From an uncultured Synergistales bacterium (GTDB lineage Bacteria > Synergistota > Synergistia > Synergistales > Aminobacteriaceae): DNA of 7,182 nt. Below are positions 1-5,927 of this stretch, piece by piece. Location of the stretch: positions 1,459-8,640 of the forward strand of contig CAJOED010000072.1 in assembly GCA_905233335.1 (NCBI GenBank). Direction: 5' to 3'. The notes under the pieces were generated by a model that saw only the letters and a list, made by a program, of their open reading frames with translations, searched no databases and was not told the DNA's origin. The stretch's first letter is position 1, and every line of letters starts with the position of its first letter. A program made the translations under genes and the position numbers.

Positions 1-44
1 TTTCTCCATGTTCTCACGGCCGGAATATGTTTTTGTTGAGAGCA
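1..44. repeat. 44-bp exact direct repeat, copy 1 (partner at 454-497)
   Basis: Bases 1-44 are identical to 454-497. Both encode, on the minus strand, the residues LSTKTYSGRENMEK of the two thioredoxin-like genes. Identity at every third codon position points to recent duplication or gene conversion, not just protein-level selection. The match may extend beyond the left edge. Confidence 0.9.
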
Positions 45-132
45 TGACGACTCCGGGATTGTCCGCAAACGCACACGAACACATCATCAGTACCAGTACC
101 AACGCCGCAACAAATTTTTCGCATAACTTCAT
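1..132 (-). CDS. Secreted thioredoxin-fold-like protein, 5' part only (runs off left edge)
   Basis: Reading leftward from ATG at 132 gives 44 codons with no stop, so the gene continues outside the window. It encodes a signal peptide (Lys start, VAALVLVLMM core, CSCAFA then D, so cleavage probably after AFA) followed by a mature start VVMLSTKTYSGRENMEK. That segment is nearly identical to the complete paralogue at 235-576, where it sits at the position of the thioredoxin active-site strand and helix. As in the paralogue, YSGR stands where CXXC is expected. A GGGGAG ribosome site at 143-148 lies 10 nt before the start. The gene follows the remnant at 152-238 by 19 nt, so it is probably cotranscribed with 235-576. 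That it is a real gene is well supported by homology to its neighbour; the thioredoxin fold is inferred from the complete copy. Confidence 0.8.
   Translation of the reverse strand, partial: MKLCEKFVAALVLVLMMCSCAFADNPGVVMLSTKTYSGRENMEK
65..90. repeat. 26-bp exact direct repeat, copy 1 (partner at 183-208)
   Basis: This segment encodes the LMMCSCAFA part of the signal peptide on the minus strand and is identical to 183-208 in the remnant gene. It shows that the remnant and the left-edge copy are sister duplicates. Confidence 0.9.
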
Positions 133-151
133 GACATTCACACTCCCCGCC

Positions 152-238
152 CTAAAACATCACAACAGCCGCAGGATTAACAGCAAACGCACACGAACAC
201 ATCATCAGCACAAACGCCGCTATGAGTTTTGCCTTCAT
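152..238 (-). pseudogene. Remnant of a thioredoxin-like paralogue: signal peptide plus nine residues
   Basis: A 28-codon reading frame (ATG at 238, TAG at 154-152) too short for usual ORF calling. It encodes MKAKLIAAFVLMMCSCAFA followed by VNPAAVVMF and a stop. It matches the first part of the copy at 1-132 (LMMCSCAFA then NPGVVML), including 26 identical bases, and it ends where the mature thioredoxin-like domain should begin. Its ATG overlaps the TGA of the upstream complete gene as ATGA, the arrangement of translational coupling. Most likely it is a copy that lost its mature domain by deletion between repeats. A short translated leader or exported micropeptide cannot be excluded, since the signal peptide itself is undamaged. 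Confidence 0.7.
183..208. repeat. 26-bp exact direct repeat, copy 2 (partner at 65-90)
   Basis: Identical to 65-90 in the same orientation; it lies in the signal-peptide part of the remnant at 152-238. Confidence 0.9.
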
Positions 239-576
239 TCTACGTTCACCCCTGCTTTTCTGAAAACAGCGAGTATCTCGTCAACACTACGACAGCCCGC
301 TTCTGTTGCCGCTATTTCTCCCGTTGCGTCCCTGAATACCAGCATCGGAACATGACGCACACTGTACTGTTTGACGACTTCAGGATGATCCTCAAGATAC
401 AGAATGCCCGTCGAGATTTTCCCGGAATATTTTGCGTCTATCTCCTGAAGGGCTTTCTCCATGTTCTCACGGCCGGAATATGTTTTTGTTGAGAGCACAA
501 CGACAGAAGGAACAGCAGCACTTGCGCACGAACTCATTACGACAGCCAGCACAACAGCACATAATATTTTCTTCAT
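235..576 (-). CDS. Secreted thioredoxin-fold-like protein lacking the CXXC motif
   Basis: A 113-residue protein. Residues 1-20 are a signal peptide (MKKILCAVVLAVVMSSCASA), so the product probably acts in the periplasm; Cys17 makes a poor lipobox. The mature part of about 93 residues has a thioredoxin-like layout: strand VVVLST (25-30), a helix where the active site would be, strand ILYLED (58-63), helix PEVVKQYSV, then VRHVPMLVF with the likely cis-Pro at 77, RDATGE, and a final helix (98-109). The redox CXXC is replaced by YSGR (33-36), so thiol-disulfide exchange by the usual mechanism is not expected; a binding or chaperone-like role is possible. The start is fixed by AGGAAG at 586-591, 9 nt upstream, and by a good promoter at 602-630. 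It is the intact member of a tandem family with 1-132 and two remnants. Fold assignment is inferred from motifs only. Confidence 0.85.
   Translation of the reverse strand: MKKILCAVVLAVVMSSCASAAVPSVVVLSTKTYSGRENMEKALQEIDAKYSGKISTGILYLEDHPEVVKQYSVRHVPMLVFRDATGEIAATEAGCRSVDEILAVFRKAGVNVE
454..497. repeat. 44-bp exact direct repeat, copy 2 (partner at 1-44)
   Basis: Identical to bases 1-44 and in the same orientation, inside the complete thioredoxin-like gene. Identity ends at 498, where the sequences differ at two bases before matching again for five. Confidence 0.9.
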
Positions 577-601
577 GAATAATCACTTCCTTTTTGTGAA
601 G

Positions 602-630
602 ATAATAGCGATATTCTTTTACTAACTCAA
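602..630 (-). promoter_or_regulatory. Sigma-70-type promoter for the thioredoxin-like cluster
   Basis: On the minus strand TTGAGT (630-625) and TATTAT (607-602) are separated by exactly 17 nt. Transcription would start near 595, shortly before the AGGAAG ribosome site (586-591) and ATG at 576. It should drive the complete gene and, by readthrough, the remnant and the partial copy to its left. Confidence 0.6.
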
Positions 631-684
631 TGCTGCAAAAATAATTTCTTGCTGTGAAAAAATTTTGTGCATTCCATAAAGCCT

Positions 685-770
685 GAGCACAACAGCGGCA
701 CTCGCTACAACATGACAGCTTCACTTGTGCACGAACTCACTACGACAGCAGCGAGTAATTATCACTTCCC
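685..770 (-). pseudogene. Decayed 5' remnant of a fourth thioredoxin-like copy
   Basis: The minus strand here resembles the start of the gene at 235-576. Positions 722-749 match 519-546 at 26 of 28 bases (the signal-peptide codons for AVVMSSCAS). Positions 756-769 match its ribosome-site region 577-590 at 12 of 14. The start codon and the next several codons are gone (about 24 nt deleted between the two matching blocks), and the remaining frame has TAG and TGA stops. Homology fades after the GTTGTGCTC-like end at about 685, the point in the protein where the first mature strand begins. It cannot be expressed as a protein and is best read as debris of tandem duplication. No other gene is visible in the 577-858 intergenic region. 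Confidence 0.65.
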
Positions 771-804
771 TTAAACACATTATAATAACAAAAACTAATT
801 GCGC

Positions 805-810
805 TATAAT
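805..810 (+). promoter_or_regulatory. Candidate -10 box for the five-gene operon
   Basis: A perfect TATAAT lies 48 nt before the start at 859, but no convincing -35 hexamer stands 16-18 nt upstream. A second TATAAT occurs at 781-786. This is the best promoter candidate for the operon, which must start in this gap because the next upstream gene is divergent. Confidence 0.3.
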
Positions 811-837
811 TTCAACGTTCACGAAAAAAATCATGAT

Positions 838-844
838 TAAGGAG
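838..844 (+). promoter_or_regulatory. Ribosome binding site with long spacer (TAAGGAG)
   Basis: A strong TAAGGAG whose TAA is also the in-frame stop just before the gene at 859. The spacer to ATG 859 is 14 nt, longer than usual. No other start codon lies in that frame between the stop and 859, so 859 is the only reasonable start. Confidence 0.6.
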
Positions 845-858
845 AATATTTTACTGCA

Positions 859-2040
859 ATGGACGAACAGGGAAAAATTATCAGTACTTGCGATATTGAT
901 GCTAATCTTGCGCTCCAAATGTGGACTCGTGGCAGAACTCCGCGTCTGTCAATCTTCAACAAGGTCAAGAACTCCCGAAAACTTATTCATATAGCATGGG
1001 TGGAAAAAAGATCCCGCACGCTTTCCATCAACGGCAAGAAACCGGGCGAAACATTTACGTATTCGGTTGGTGATTTTGAGCCGGCAATACAGAAGATACT
1101 CGGAGACTTCGCGACGAAAACGAACTTCAAAGCAAAGTACTTCAAAGTCGTAGTTGACCTCGAAAAGGCTTTATGTCGTCCCGAACTTGCTACGAGTGCG
1201 AGCGATCTCGCTATGATGACGGAAGAGAAAAGATCCTCACTATGGGTTGCGGATTGTTCCGGCGGGGATAGGAACGTCGGACAGTTCCGGCCATTTTTCC
1301 CGTGCAACGACGACGAAGCAGCACTCATGACGGAAGACCGGCTCGCGATTAACGGTGCGGCAATGCGTACGACAGAAGGACTCATAAAGACGGGAATACC
1401 GACCGAACTCAAGAAGATTAACCCGGAACGCTGGCACAACACAGTGAGAGTTACGGCGGCGGCTATGCTGCTGGGCTTTTCGTACTGCGGCGCGGACGGC
1501 ACAAAGAAAGCTGATGCTCTATGGGCGGAAGGCGAAAAACAGAAAGTCATTGATCCGAATGTTACCGCAATGAAAGTCCCCGTGAAAAAATTATCGCTTC
1601 ATGACCCCGAACTCGTCAGACTCGGCCATAAACTTACGGCATACATCCGGCACTGTTACTACTTGGACGAGGTGAACGTCGAATACGCCCCCGACAGCGT
1701 GCAGTTATTGACCGAAGCGGGCTACGAAAAATCACGGCGCATTGACTTCAACACCGGGACTCTCGGTGATGTGCCATACAGGACAACTTTTTACGCGAAC
1801 ACTGAAGAAGGCATGACGGCGTTCGGCTGTAACCCTCGAATGCAGACAGCACGACACACGGGGGACATGATAATTTCTCTTCCGACAAAAATATTTGAGC
1901 AGGCTGTGAAGAATGATACGATGAGTTCGGGAGATGAGTTTTTCACGTTGACGAGGTTGTTATGGGCAAAACAATTCGGGCAGTGGTACAGGAACTTGAA
2001 GCCTTATGTCGTAAAGTTTGCGGGGCTGATTGAGGCATGA
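859..2040 (+). CDS. Soluble protein of unknown family, first gene of the operon
   Basis: I do not recognise this 393-residue protein. It has no signal peptide and no membrane segment, so it is probably cytoplasmic, unlike the four exported products encoded after it. The N-terminal part (about 25-100) looks beta-rich (RLSIFN, KLIHIAWVEK, RTLSING, KVVVDLEK). The middle (150-210) holds an acidic DDEAALMTED stretch and a helix ending in LGFSYCG. The C-terminal half is mixed, with VPYRTTFYANTEEG near 305-318. Seven cysteines are scattered with no metal-binding spacing, and I see no nucleotide-binding loop. Its TGA overlaps the next ATG as ATGA, so it is coupled to the exported protein that follows; a regulatory, assembly or quality-control role is possible but unsupported. 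An in-frame stop at 838-840 fixes the start. Confidence 0.85.
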   Translation: MDEQGKIISTCDIDANLALQMWTRGRTPRLSIFNKVKNSRKLIHIAWVEKRSRTLSINGKKPGETFTYSVGDFEPAIQKILGDFATKTNFKAKYFKVVVDLEKALCRPELATSASDLAMMTEEKRSSLWVADCSGGDRNVGQFRPFFPCNDDEAALMTEDRLAINGAAMRTTEGLIKTGIPTELKKINPERWHNTVRVTAAAMLLGFSYCGADGTKKADALWAEGEKQKVIDPNVTAMKVPVKKLSLHDPELVRLGHKLTAYIRHCYYLDEVNVEYAPDSVQLLTEAGYEKSRRIDFNTGTLGDVPYRTTFYANTEEGMTAFGCNPRMQTARHTGDMIISLPTKIFEQAVKNDTMSSGDEFFTLTRLLWAKQFGQWYRNLKPYVVKFAGLIEA

Positions 2041-3074
2041 GAAAGTTTCTGTGTGCGTTAGTGCTTCTGGTTATCGCTGTGAGTCCTGCGGCGGCACAGA
2101 GAACTCTGTCTGTTGTGATTTTTCCGACGCTGAACTCTACAGGGATAGAGGTATGGGAAAGCAAATATTACCCGTATAACGTCCTCGAACAGAAAATGTC
2201 AAATTACCTTGAGGAACTCTATAAGCGTTCACCGTTGATTGAAGCCCGCGTGCTTGATGAGGCAGGTATGAACAGGTGGCTTTCAGGTTCCCGGCGCGGT
2301 GATGATATGGCTGTGCAGATGGAACTGTATTCGGGCGTGGTAAAATCCCGGCACATCATGGGAACATACGACAACGGGAAAATATTATTACGCTTACGAG
2401 TTTTCGACGCAAGACGCGGGGGAGAGATTGCTGTACGTAACGTTAAGGGAAGCGACTGGCGTTTTACGCTTGATGATGACGAAGCAATATACTGGTTCGA
2501 CGGAGCTGTTCACGGTTTGGGTTTCCCGTTCAATGACGGGCTGGATCTTTTCGGGCTGACACAGAACAGCTACAAGGGACAAAAGATGAGCCGTCCGACG
2601 TGGGCGCAGTTTCAGAGTTCATCACACTGGCAGGCAATCAAGAACTCCATCAATGAAGCCTATAACCAGTCAATGAATCAGGTACGCAATGCCATAAGAA
2701 GCAATGAGCCGGACTCCGCGTTAATGGCAACAGATACATTCTCGACATCGTACGAAACAATCGGAAGGATTTTGGCTCCGACAGCAACAGCCACGAAAAA
2801 GAAGCGCGACTACATCATTTCACTTGGGAGCAGTGCGAGGGGCGGACTTGATTCCGTGAAGGTCGGTGAAGTTCTGAATGTCATGCGGGCGGATACGTAT
2901 GTTACTGTTGACGCTGAATATCCCGTTGTAGTTCTCCCAAAAGTTGTCGGAAAAGTGAAGGTAATCAAAGTTTACGATGACAACGCAATAGTCCGGGTCG
3001 TGAAGGACACAAAGAGCGAGCCTGTTACGCTTCAGGATATTGTAGTGAAGCATACGAGGATGACGGGGAAGTGA
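2037..3074 (+). CDS. Exported CsgG/LpoB-like protein with FlgT-C-like C-terminal domain
   Basis: A 345-residue protein with a clear signal peptide (MRKFLCALVLLVIAVSPAAA, cleavage before Q21). Residues 22-140 have the pattern of the CsgG/LpoB/TolB-N type fold: a first strand LSVVIFPTLNSTG, a helix with YNVLEQKMSNYLEELY, a variable loop, then the strand pair SRHIMGTY and KILLRLRVFDARRGGEI. Known members form outer-membrane pores (CsgG) or activate penicillin-binding proteins (LpoB). Residues 195-250 look helical. Residues 255-340 resemble the C-terminal barrel of FlgT (VKVGEVLNVMR, then VVGKVKVIKVYDDNAIVRVV). No lipobox is present. It overlaps both neighbours by 4 nt (ATGA upstream; GTGA at its end if the GTG start of the next gene is used). 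Family placement rests on pattern recognition and is moderate; an envelope scaffold or secretion role is inference. Confidence 0.85.
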   Translation: MRKFLCALVLLVIAVSPAAAQRTLSVVIFPTLNSTGIEVWESKYYPYNVLEQKMSNYLEELYKRSPLIEARVLDEAGMNRWLSGSRRGDDMAVQMELYSGVVKSRHIMGTYDNGKILLRLRVFDARRGGEIAVRNVKGSDWRFTLDDDEAIYWFDGAVHGLGFPFNDGLDLFGLTQNSYKGQKMSRPTWAQFQSSSHWQAIKNSINEAYNQSMNQVRNAIRSNEPDSALMATDTFSTSYETIGRILAPTATATKKKRDYIISLGSSARGGLDSVKVGEVLNVMRADTYVTVDAEYPVVVLPKVVGKVKVIKVYDDNAIVRVVKDTKSEPVTLQDIVVKHTRMTGK

Positions 3075-3079
3075 ATATC

Positions 3080-4351
3080 ATGATGAGGAAAATATTTTTG
3101 CTGTTGGTGTTGTTGCTGGTATCGTGTTCAGCATACGCGCAGGATGATGACAGTACGCCGTATATGCCGTACCCCGAACAGCCTCAGCAGACCGAACAGC
3201 CCAAGAAACAGCCAGTGAAAAAAGCTCCGGCCAAGAAGAAAAAAACGACGACGAAAAAAGCAGCTCCCAAGAAAAAAACAACGAAACCTGCCGCCCCGAA
3301 AGTTACGTCATTGCAGAGAGGAATAGAGGCGTTCAATCAGGGGAAATATGAGGTTGCAGGAGGGTATTTCCGCAAAGCTATTCAGGAGAACAGGAACGAC
3401 CCAAACGCTTGGTACTGGTACGGAGTCTACAGTGAGAAGGTCGGACAATTTCATCAGGCACAATATTTTTACAGCAAGGCCGTAAAGATTGACCCGACAT
3501 TCGACCCGTTATCGCGCGTTGTGTTCCAGCCCAGCGACAGTGAGAAGACTCCTCTTTGGGATCCGAAACACCCGGCGCGTGTGTATCCTGTACAGACTGC
3601 CGCACTCAAAGGAGCAACGTCCGTCCCTGCTGGTGTGTCGACATACCCGACAGCAACGAATGACCCCGAAACGCCCAAAGTCCCGGTGTACGTTCCGCCG
3701 GAAGCAGGAGCTTCACCGCTTGACGGGGATGCATGGTCAGCGTCCGTGTATGTTCCGCCCTCACAGGCTGACGCACAGACAGTAGCATACATGCCGCCGA
3801 ACTCACGAGTTACTACGGTGGAGACAGAAGAGAGACAGACATTGCGTTTCTCTACGTCGGGCACTCGCCAGGAACAAGAACCGACAATTACTCCTGAAGG
3901 GCCGATGGTATACACTCCTCCGACACCGCCGAAAACAGCAAAGACTGTCAAGAAGTCCGCAGCACCGACAACGACGACTGCTCCCAAACAGCCGGCAACA
4001 CCGCGCAAAGTAGTGAAGCAATCACAGCAGAAGACTACGACCGCCGCAAAGAAATCTACGGCAACAAAAGCTCCCGCGAAAAAGGCATCCGCTGATGTCA
4101 GACCCGCAAGAACTACGCGCAAGACTACGGCACCGAAACAAGCCGCGCCCAAACAGCCGACTACTACCACGCCGAAACAGCAGACACCACAAGCACAGCC
4201 GAGAATACAGCCGCCTGTTACGCCGATAGAGCCGGAGAGACAGCAAATGCAGCAGGAACGACAACAGCAATATATTCCGCCGGTCGGACAGAGCACGCCG
4301 GATCCGGGAACGATAACGGAAACACCAATAGCACCGGTCGGACAGAATTAA
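3080..4351 (+). CDS. TPR lipoprotein candidate with long Lys/Pro/Thr/Gln-rich tail and YxPP motifs
   Basis: From ATG 3080 the product has 423 residues. The frame opens at GTG 3071, which would overlap the previous stop as GTGA. ATG 3080 is preferred because GGGGAAG at 3065-3071 lies 8 nt before it and the resulting MMRKIFLLLV start matches the sister MMRKFLALVL. The signal sequence ends LLLVSC, a good lipobox with Cys16, although SAYA before Q21 could also be cut by signal peptidase I. Residues 42-69 are Lys-rich. Residues 77-143 form about two TPR repeats (GIEAFNQGKYEVAGGYFRKA and the WYWYGVYSEKVGQFHQAQYF region), a protein-binding fold. The rest is low-complexity Pro/Thr/Lys/Gln with Y-x-P-P at 204, 224, 237, 278 and 398 and a repeated PVGQ near the end. 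It may span or bind the cell wall, as Lys/Pro-rich tails often do. Function is unknown. Confidence 0.85.
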   Translation: MMRKIFLLLVLLLVSCSAYAQDDDSTPYMPYPEQPQQTEQPKKQPVKKAPAKKKKTTTKKAAPKKKTTKPAAPKVTSLQRGIEAFNQGKYEVAGGYFRKAIQENRNDPNAWYWYGVYSEKVGQFHQAQYFYSKAVKIDPTFDPLSRVVFQPSDSEKTPLWDPKHPARVYPVQTAALKGATSVPAGVSTYPTATNDPETPKVPVYVPPEAGASPLDGDAWSASVYVPPSQADAQTVAYMPPNSRVTTVETEERQTLRFSTSGTRQEQEPTITPEGPMVYTPPTPPKTAKTVKKSAAPTTTTAPKQPATPRKVVKQSQQKTTTAAKKSTATKAPAKKASADVRPARTTRKTTAPKQAAPKQPTTTTPKQQTPQAQPRIQPPVTPIEPERQQMQQERQQQYIPPVGQSTPDPGTITETPIAPVGQN

Positions 4352-4365
4352 CGAGGTGAGATGAC

Positions 4366-5139
4366 ATGAAAAAATTTTTGCTGTGTATGATGTTTGTAGC
4401 GTTAATGTGCGGAGAAGCGTTCAGCAGATCGGGGCCGATTTTGGCGTTTCAGCCCGCATACAACTTCATACGCTTCTACATGTACAGACCCGACAACGTC
4501 CCGAAAAATTTTTACGCAACATACGACGGCTATTTGATCTACAGAAACAAAAAGGGAGTATGGTTCTATGCTTCTGCTGAACAGAACGGCATCATGAAAA
4601 CGAATTACATCGTCGGCTCCGTAGTACCTTCTACTATGGTGGAAATCAAGCCGCTGAACTCCAGCATATCTTCCGTGTCGCCCGTTCTCGGCACAAACAA
4701 CGTAACGAATACCCCGTACGTAACAACATCACAGACACGAGCCGCATATGTTCCGCCGTCAACGAACACTGCAATATTTTCGCCGACATTTTCGGAGCTT
4801 GGCCAGAACGCTAACTTCATGGCAATAGGGAAGTGGAAAAACAGCGTCGACAGAATCGGAATTATCGACCGGCCGTCAGCACCAGCGGCGTGGAAAGGAA
4901 CAGCACCCGAAGCGATATACATATGGACGGGCAGAAAGTGGATGCAGTTGACTGCGCGGGGGAAAAACATAACGGCAATCAGCACAATACGTCGCGGACT
5001 GTATGACTTCACGAAAACGGCGGCAAAAGATAATGCTCTGCAATGGTCAGCGAATGATACGCTTCTCCTTCAGGACTACGCAAAGCAATGGGGCTACAAG
5101 TGGCTTGGTACGATCGCGACCGGGAGGGATGATTTATGA
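4366..5139 (+). CDS. Exported protein of unknown family, tandem paralogue 1, with YVPP motif
   Basis: A 257-residue protein with a signal peptide (MKKFLLCMMFVALMCGEAFS, cleavage near residue 20). It starts after GAGGTG at 4353-4358, 14 nt after the previous stop. Two conserved blocks are shared with the next gene: an N-terminal block (34-89; FYMYRPDNVPKNFYATYDGY through NYIVGSVVPS) and a C-terminal block (147-250; NANFMAIGKW, VDRIGIIDRPS, IYIWTGRKWMQL, and AKQWGYKWLG). The blocks are rich in aromatic residues and Gly, suggesting a compact beta fold. The linker between them (90-146) is Ser/Thr/Asn-rich and carries YVPP at 128-131, the motif repeated in the preceding TPR protein. I do not recognise the family. 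Its TGA overlaps the next gene's ATG. A surface or envelope component is inferred from export and context. Confidence 0.85.
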   Translation: MKKFLLCMMFVALMCGEAFSRSGPILAFQPAYNFIRFYMYRPDNVPKNFYATYDGYLIYRNKKGVWFYASAEQNGIMKTNYIVGSVVPSTMVEIKPLNSSISSVSPVLGTNNVTNTPYVTTSQTRAAYVPPSTNTAIFSPTFSELGQNANFMAIGKWKNSVDRIGIIDRPSAPAAWKGTAPEAIYIWTGRKWMQLTARGKNITAISTIRRGLYDFTKTAAKDNALQWSANDTLLLQDYAKQWGYKWLGTIATGRDDL

Positions 5140-5873
5140 TGCGGAAATTTCTGGCTCTTGTGCTGTTACTGACAGCGTCGGAAGCGTGCGCAAAAGTGTA
5201 TGTTACGGAGCCGCTGCTGGTGCCGCAATCCCCGTATGCAGGAATGACCTTTTACGTGTACAAGCCATACAACATGCCTAAAGGGTGGTACGTTACGCTT
5301 GACGGTTACCCGGTGAGAAAGAACAAGGACGGGACGTGGGTATACGGTACGTCAGAAGGGCCGAACTTGGTAGCTACGAATTATGTTGTCGGATCTGTTG
5401 TGCCGTCGATGGCGGGACTCACGAAATGGATCAACGACGCGCAAATTTCGGAATTACGCACGACAAAGGGACTTGAAGTTCAGCAGAGAGCGTTCACTCG
5501 TGCGGAGATGTCGCAGGGAAAAAATTACTCTACGTACATGCCGGCGTGGACGTTCAACCCTGCATTCATGGCGGCGGGAAACTGGCGGGGAACGATTGAC
5601 CGCATGGGAGTTCTGACGGAGCCTTCTGTGCCTGTTGCGTGGAATGGTACGAGACCGAAAGTAATATACTTATGGACGGGCGGACTATGGCATCAAGTGA
5701 GCGTGAAGGAAGGACAGACACCGATAAAAGCCCTTCAGCGCAACGAGAGATACATAAAACGCCTCGTGAATCAATCGGGCTTCAAGCTGTACGAACAGGA
5801 CTTGCCGATATTAGCACAGCAGGCAAAATCATGGGGGTATTACTGGTTCGGTGAACTGAACATAAAGCAGTAG
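5136..5873 (+). CDS. Exported protein of unknown family, tandem paralogue 2
   Basis: A 245-residue protein with a signal peptide (MMRKFLALVLLLTASEACA, cleavage near Ala19). ATG 5136 overlaps the previous TGA as ATGA, and GGGAGGG at 5122-5128 lies 7 nt upstream; ATG 5139 is an alternative two-Met start. It repeats the layout of the gene before it: TFYVYKPYNMPKGWYVTLDGY (38-58), TNYVVGSVVPS (81-91), NPAFMAAGNWRGTIDRMGVL (141-160), VIYLWTGGLWHQV (176-188) and AKSWGYYWFG (230-239). The linker differs: it is longer in charged residues and carries YMPA (134) where the sister has YVPP. This is the last gene before the terminator. The two paralogues probably act as a pair or subunits of one structure. 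The family is unknown to me. Confidence 0.85.
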   Translation: MMRKFLALVLLLTASEACAKVYVTEPLLVPQSPYAGMTFYVYKPYNMPKGWYVTLDGYPVRKNKDGTWVYGTSEGPNLVATNYVVGSVVPSMAGLTKWINDAQISELRTTKGLEVQQRAFTRAEMSQGKNYSTYMPAWTFNPAFMAAGNWRGTIDRMGVLTEPSVPVAWNGTRPKVIYLWTGGLWHQVSVKEGQTPIKALQRNERYIKRLVNQSGFKLYEQDLPILAQQAKSWGYYWFGELNIKQ

Positions 5874-5885
5874 TGATTATTATTG

Positions 5886-5914
5886 CGGGAGGCTTGAGGG
5901 CTTCCCGTTTTTTT
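5886..5914 (+). terminator. Intrinsic terminator of the five-gene operon
   Basis: An 8-bp stem (5886-5893 with 5900-5907, one G-U wobble) closes a 6-nt loop and is followed by seven T (5908-5914). It begins 12 nt after the stop of the last operon gene and separates the operon from the ATPase gene. Confidence 0.85.
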
Positions 5915-5921
5915 ATGGCGG

Positions 5922-5927
5922 TATAAT
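5922..5927 (+). promoter_or_regulatory. Candidate -10 box for the ATPase gene
   Basis: A perfect TATAAT 36 nt before ATG 5964. No good -35 hexamer is present at normal spacing, where the terminator arm lies; TTGAGG in the loop is 22 nt away. It is followed by a 12-bp perfect palindrome of five A and five T (5933-5944). The separate promoter is plausible because the terminator isolates this gene. Confidence 0.35.

Noticed and set aside
467..724. 85-codon minus-strand frame very rich in Cys
   Set aside because: An out-of-frame reading through the promoter and signal-peptide part of the thioredoxin-like gene; the Cys come from shifted reading of Leu/Val/Ser codons.
1..770. Repeated segments as a CRISPR array or mobile element
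   Set aside because: The repeats are of different lengths, lie inside homologous coding sequence and lack regular spacers, terminal inverted repeats or a transposase.
725..994. 89-codon plus-strand frame across the intergenic region
   Set aside because: It runs over the decayed remnant and promoter and overlaps the real gene at 859 in another frame; no ribosome site.
987..1550. 187-codon minus-strand open frame
   Set aside because: Antisense to the well-supported 393-residue gene, with no ribosome site and a Ser-rich product typical of shadow frames.
3469..4296. 275-codon minus-strand open frame rich in Gly, Val and Cys
   Set aside because: It is the antisense of the low-complexity Pro/Thr/Lys tail, whose composition removes stops from the opposite strand; no ribosome site and no protein-like pattern.
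859..5873. Identification as a curli or flagellar operon
   Set aside because: Only one protein shows CsgG/FlgT-like patterns; no curli subunits, CsgE/F, or flagellar structural genes are present.
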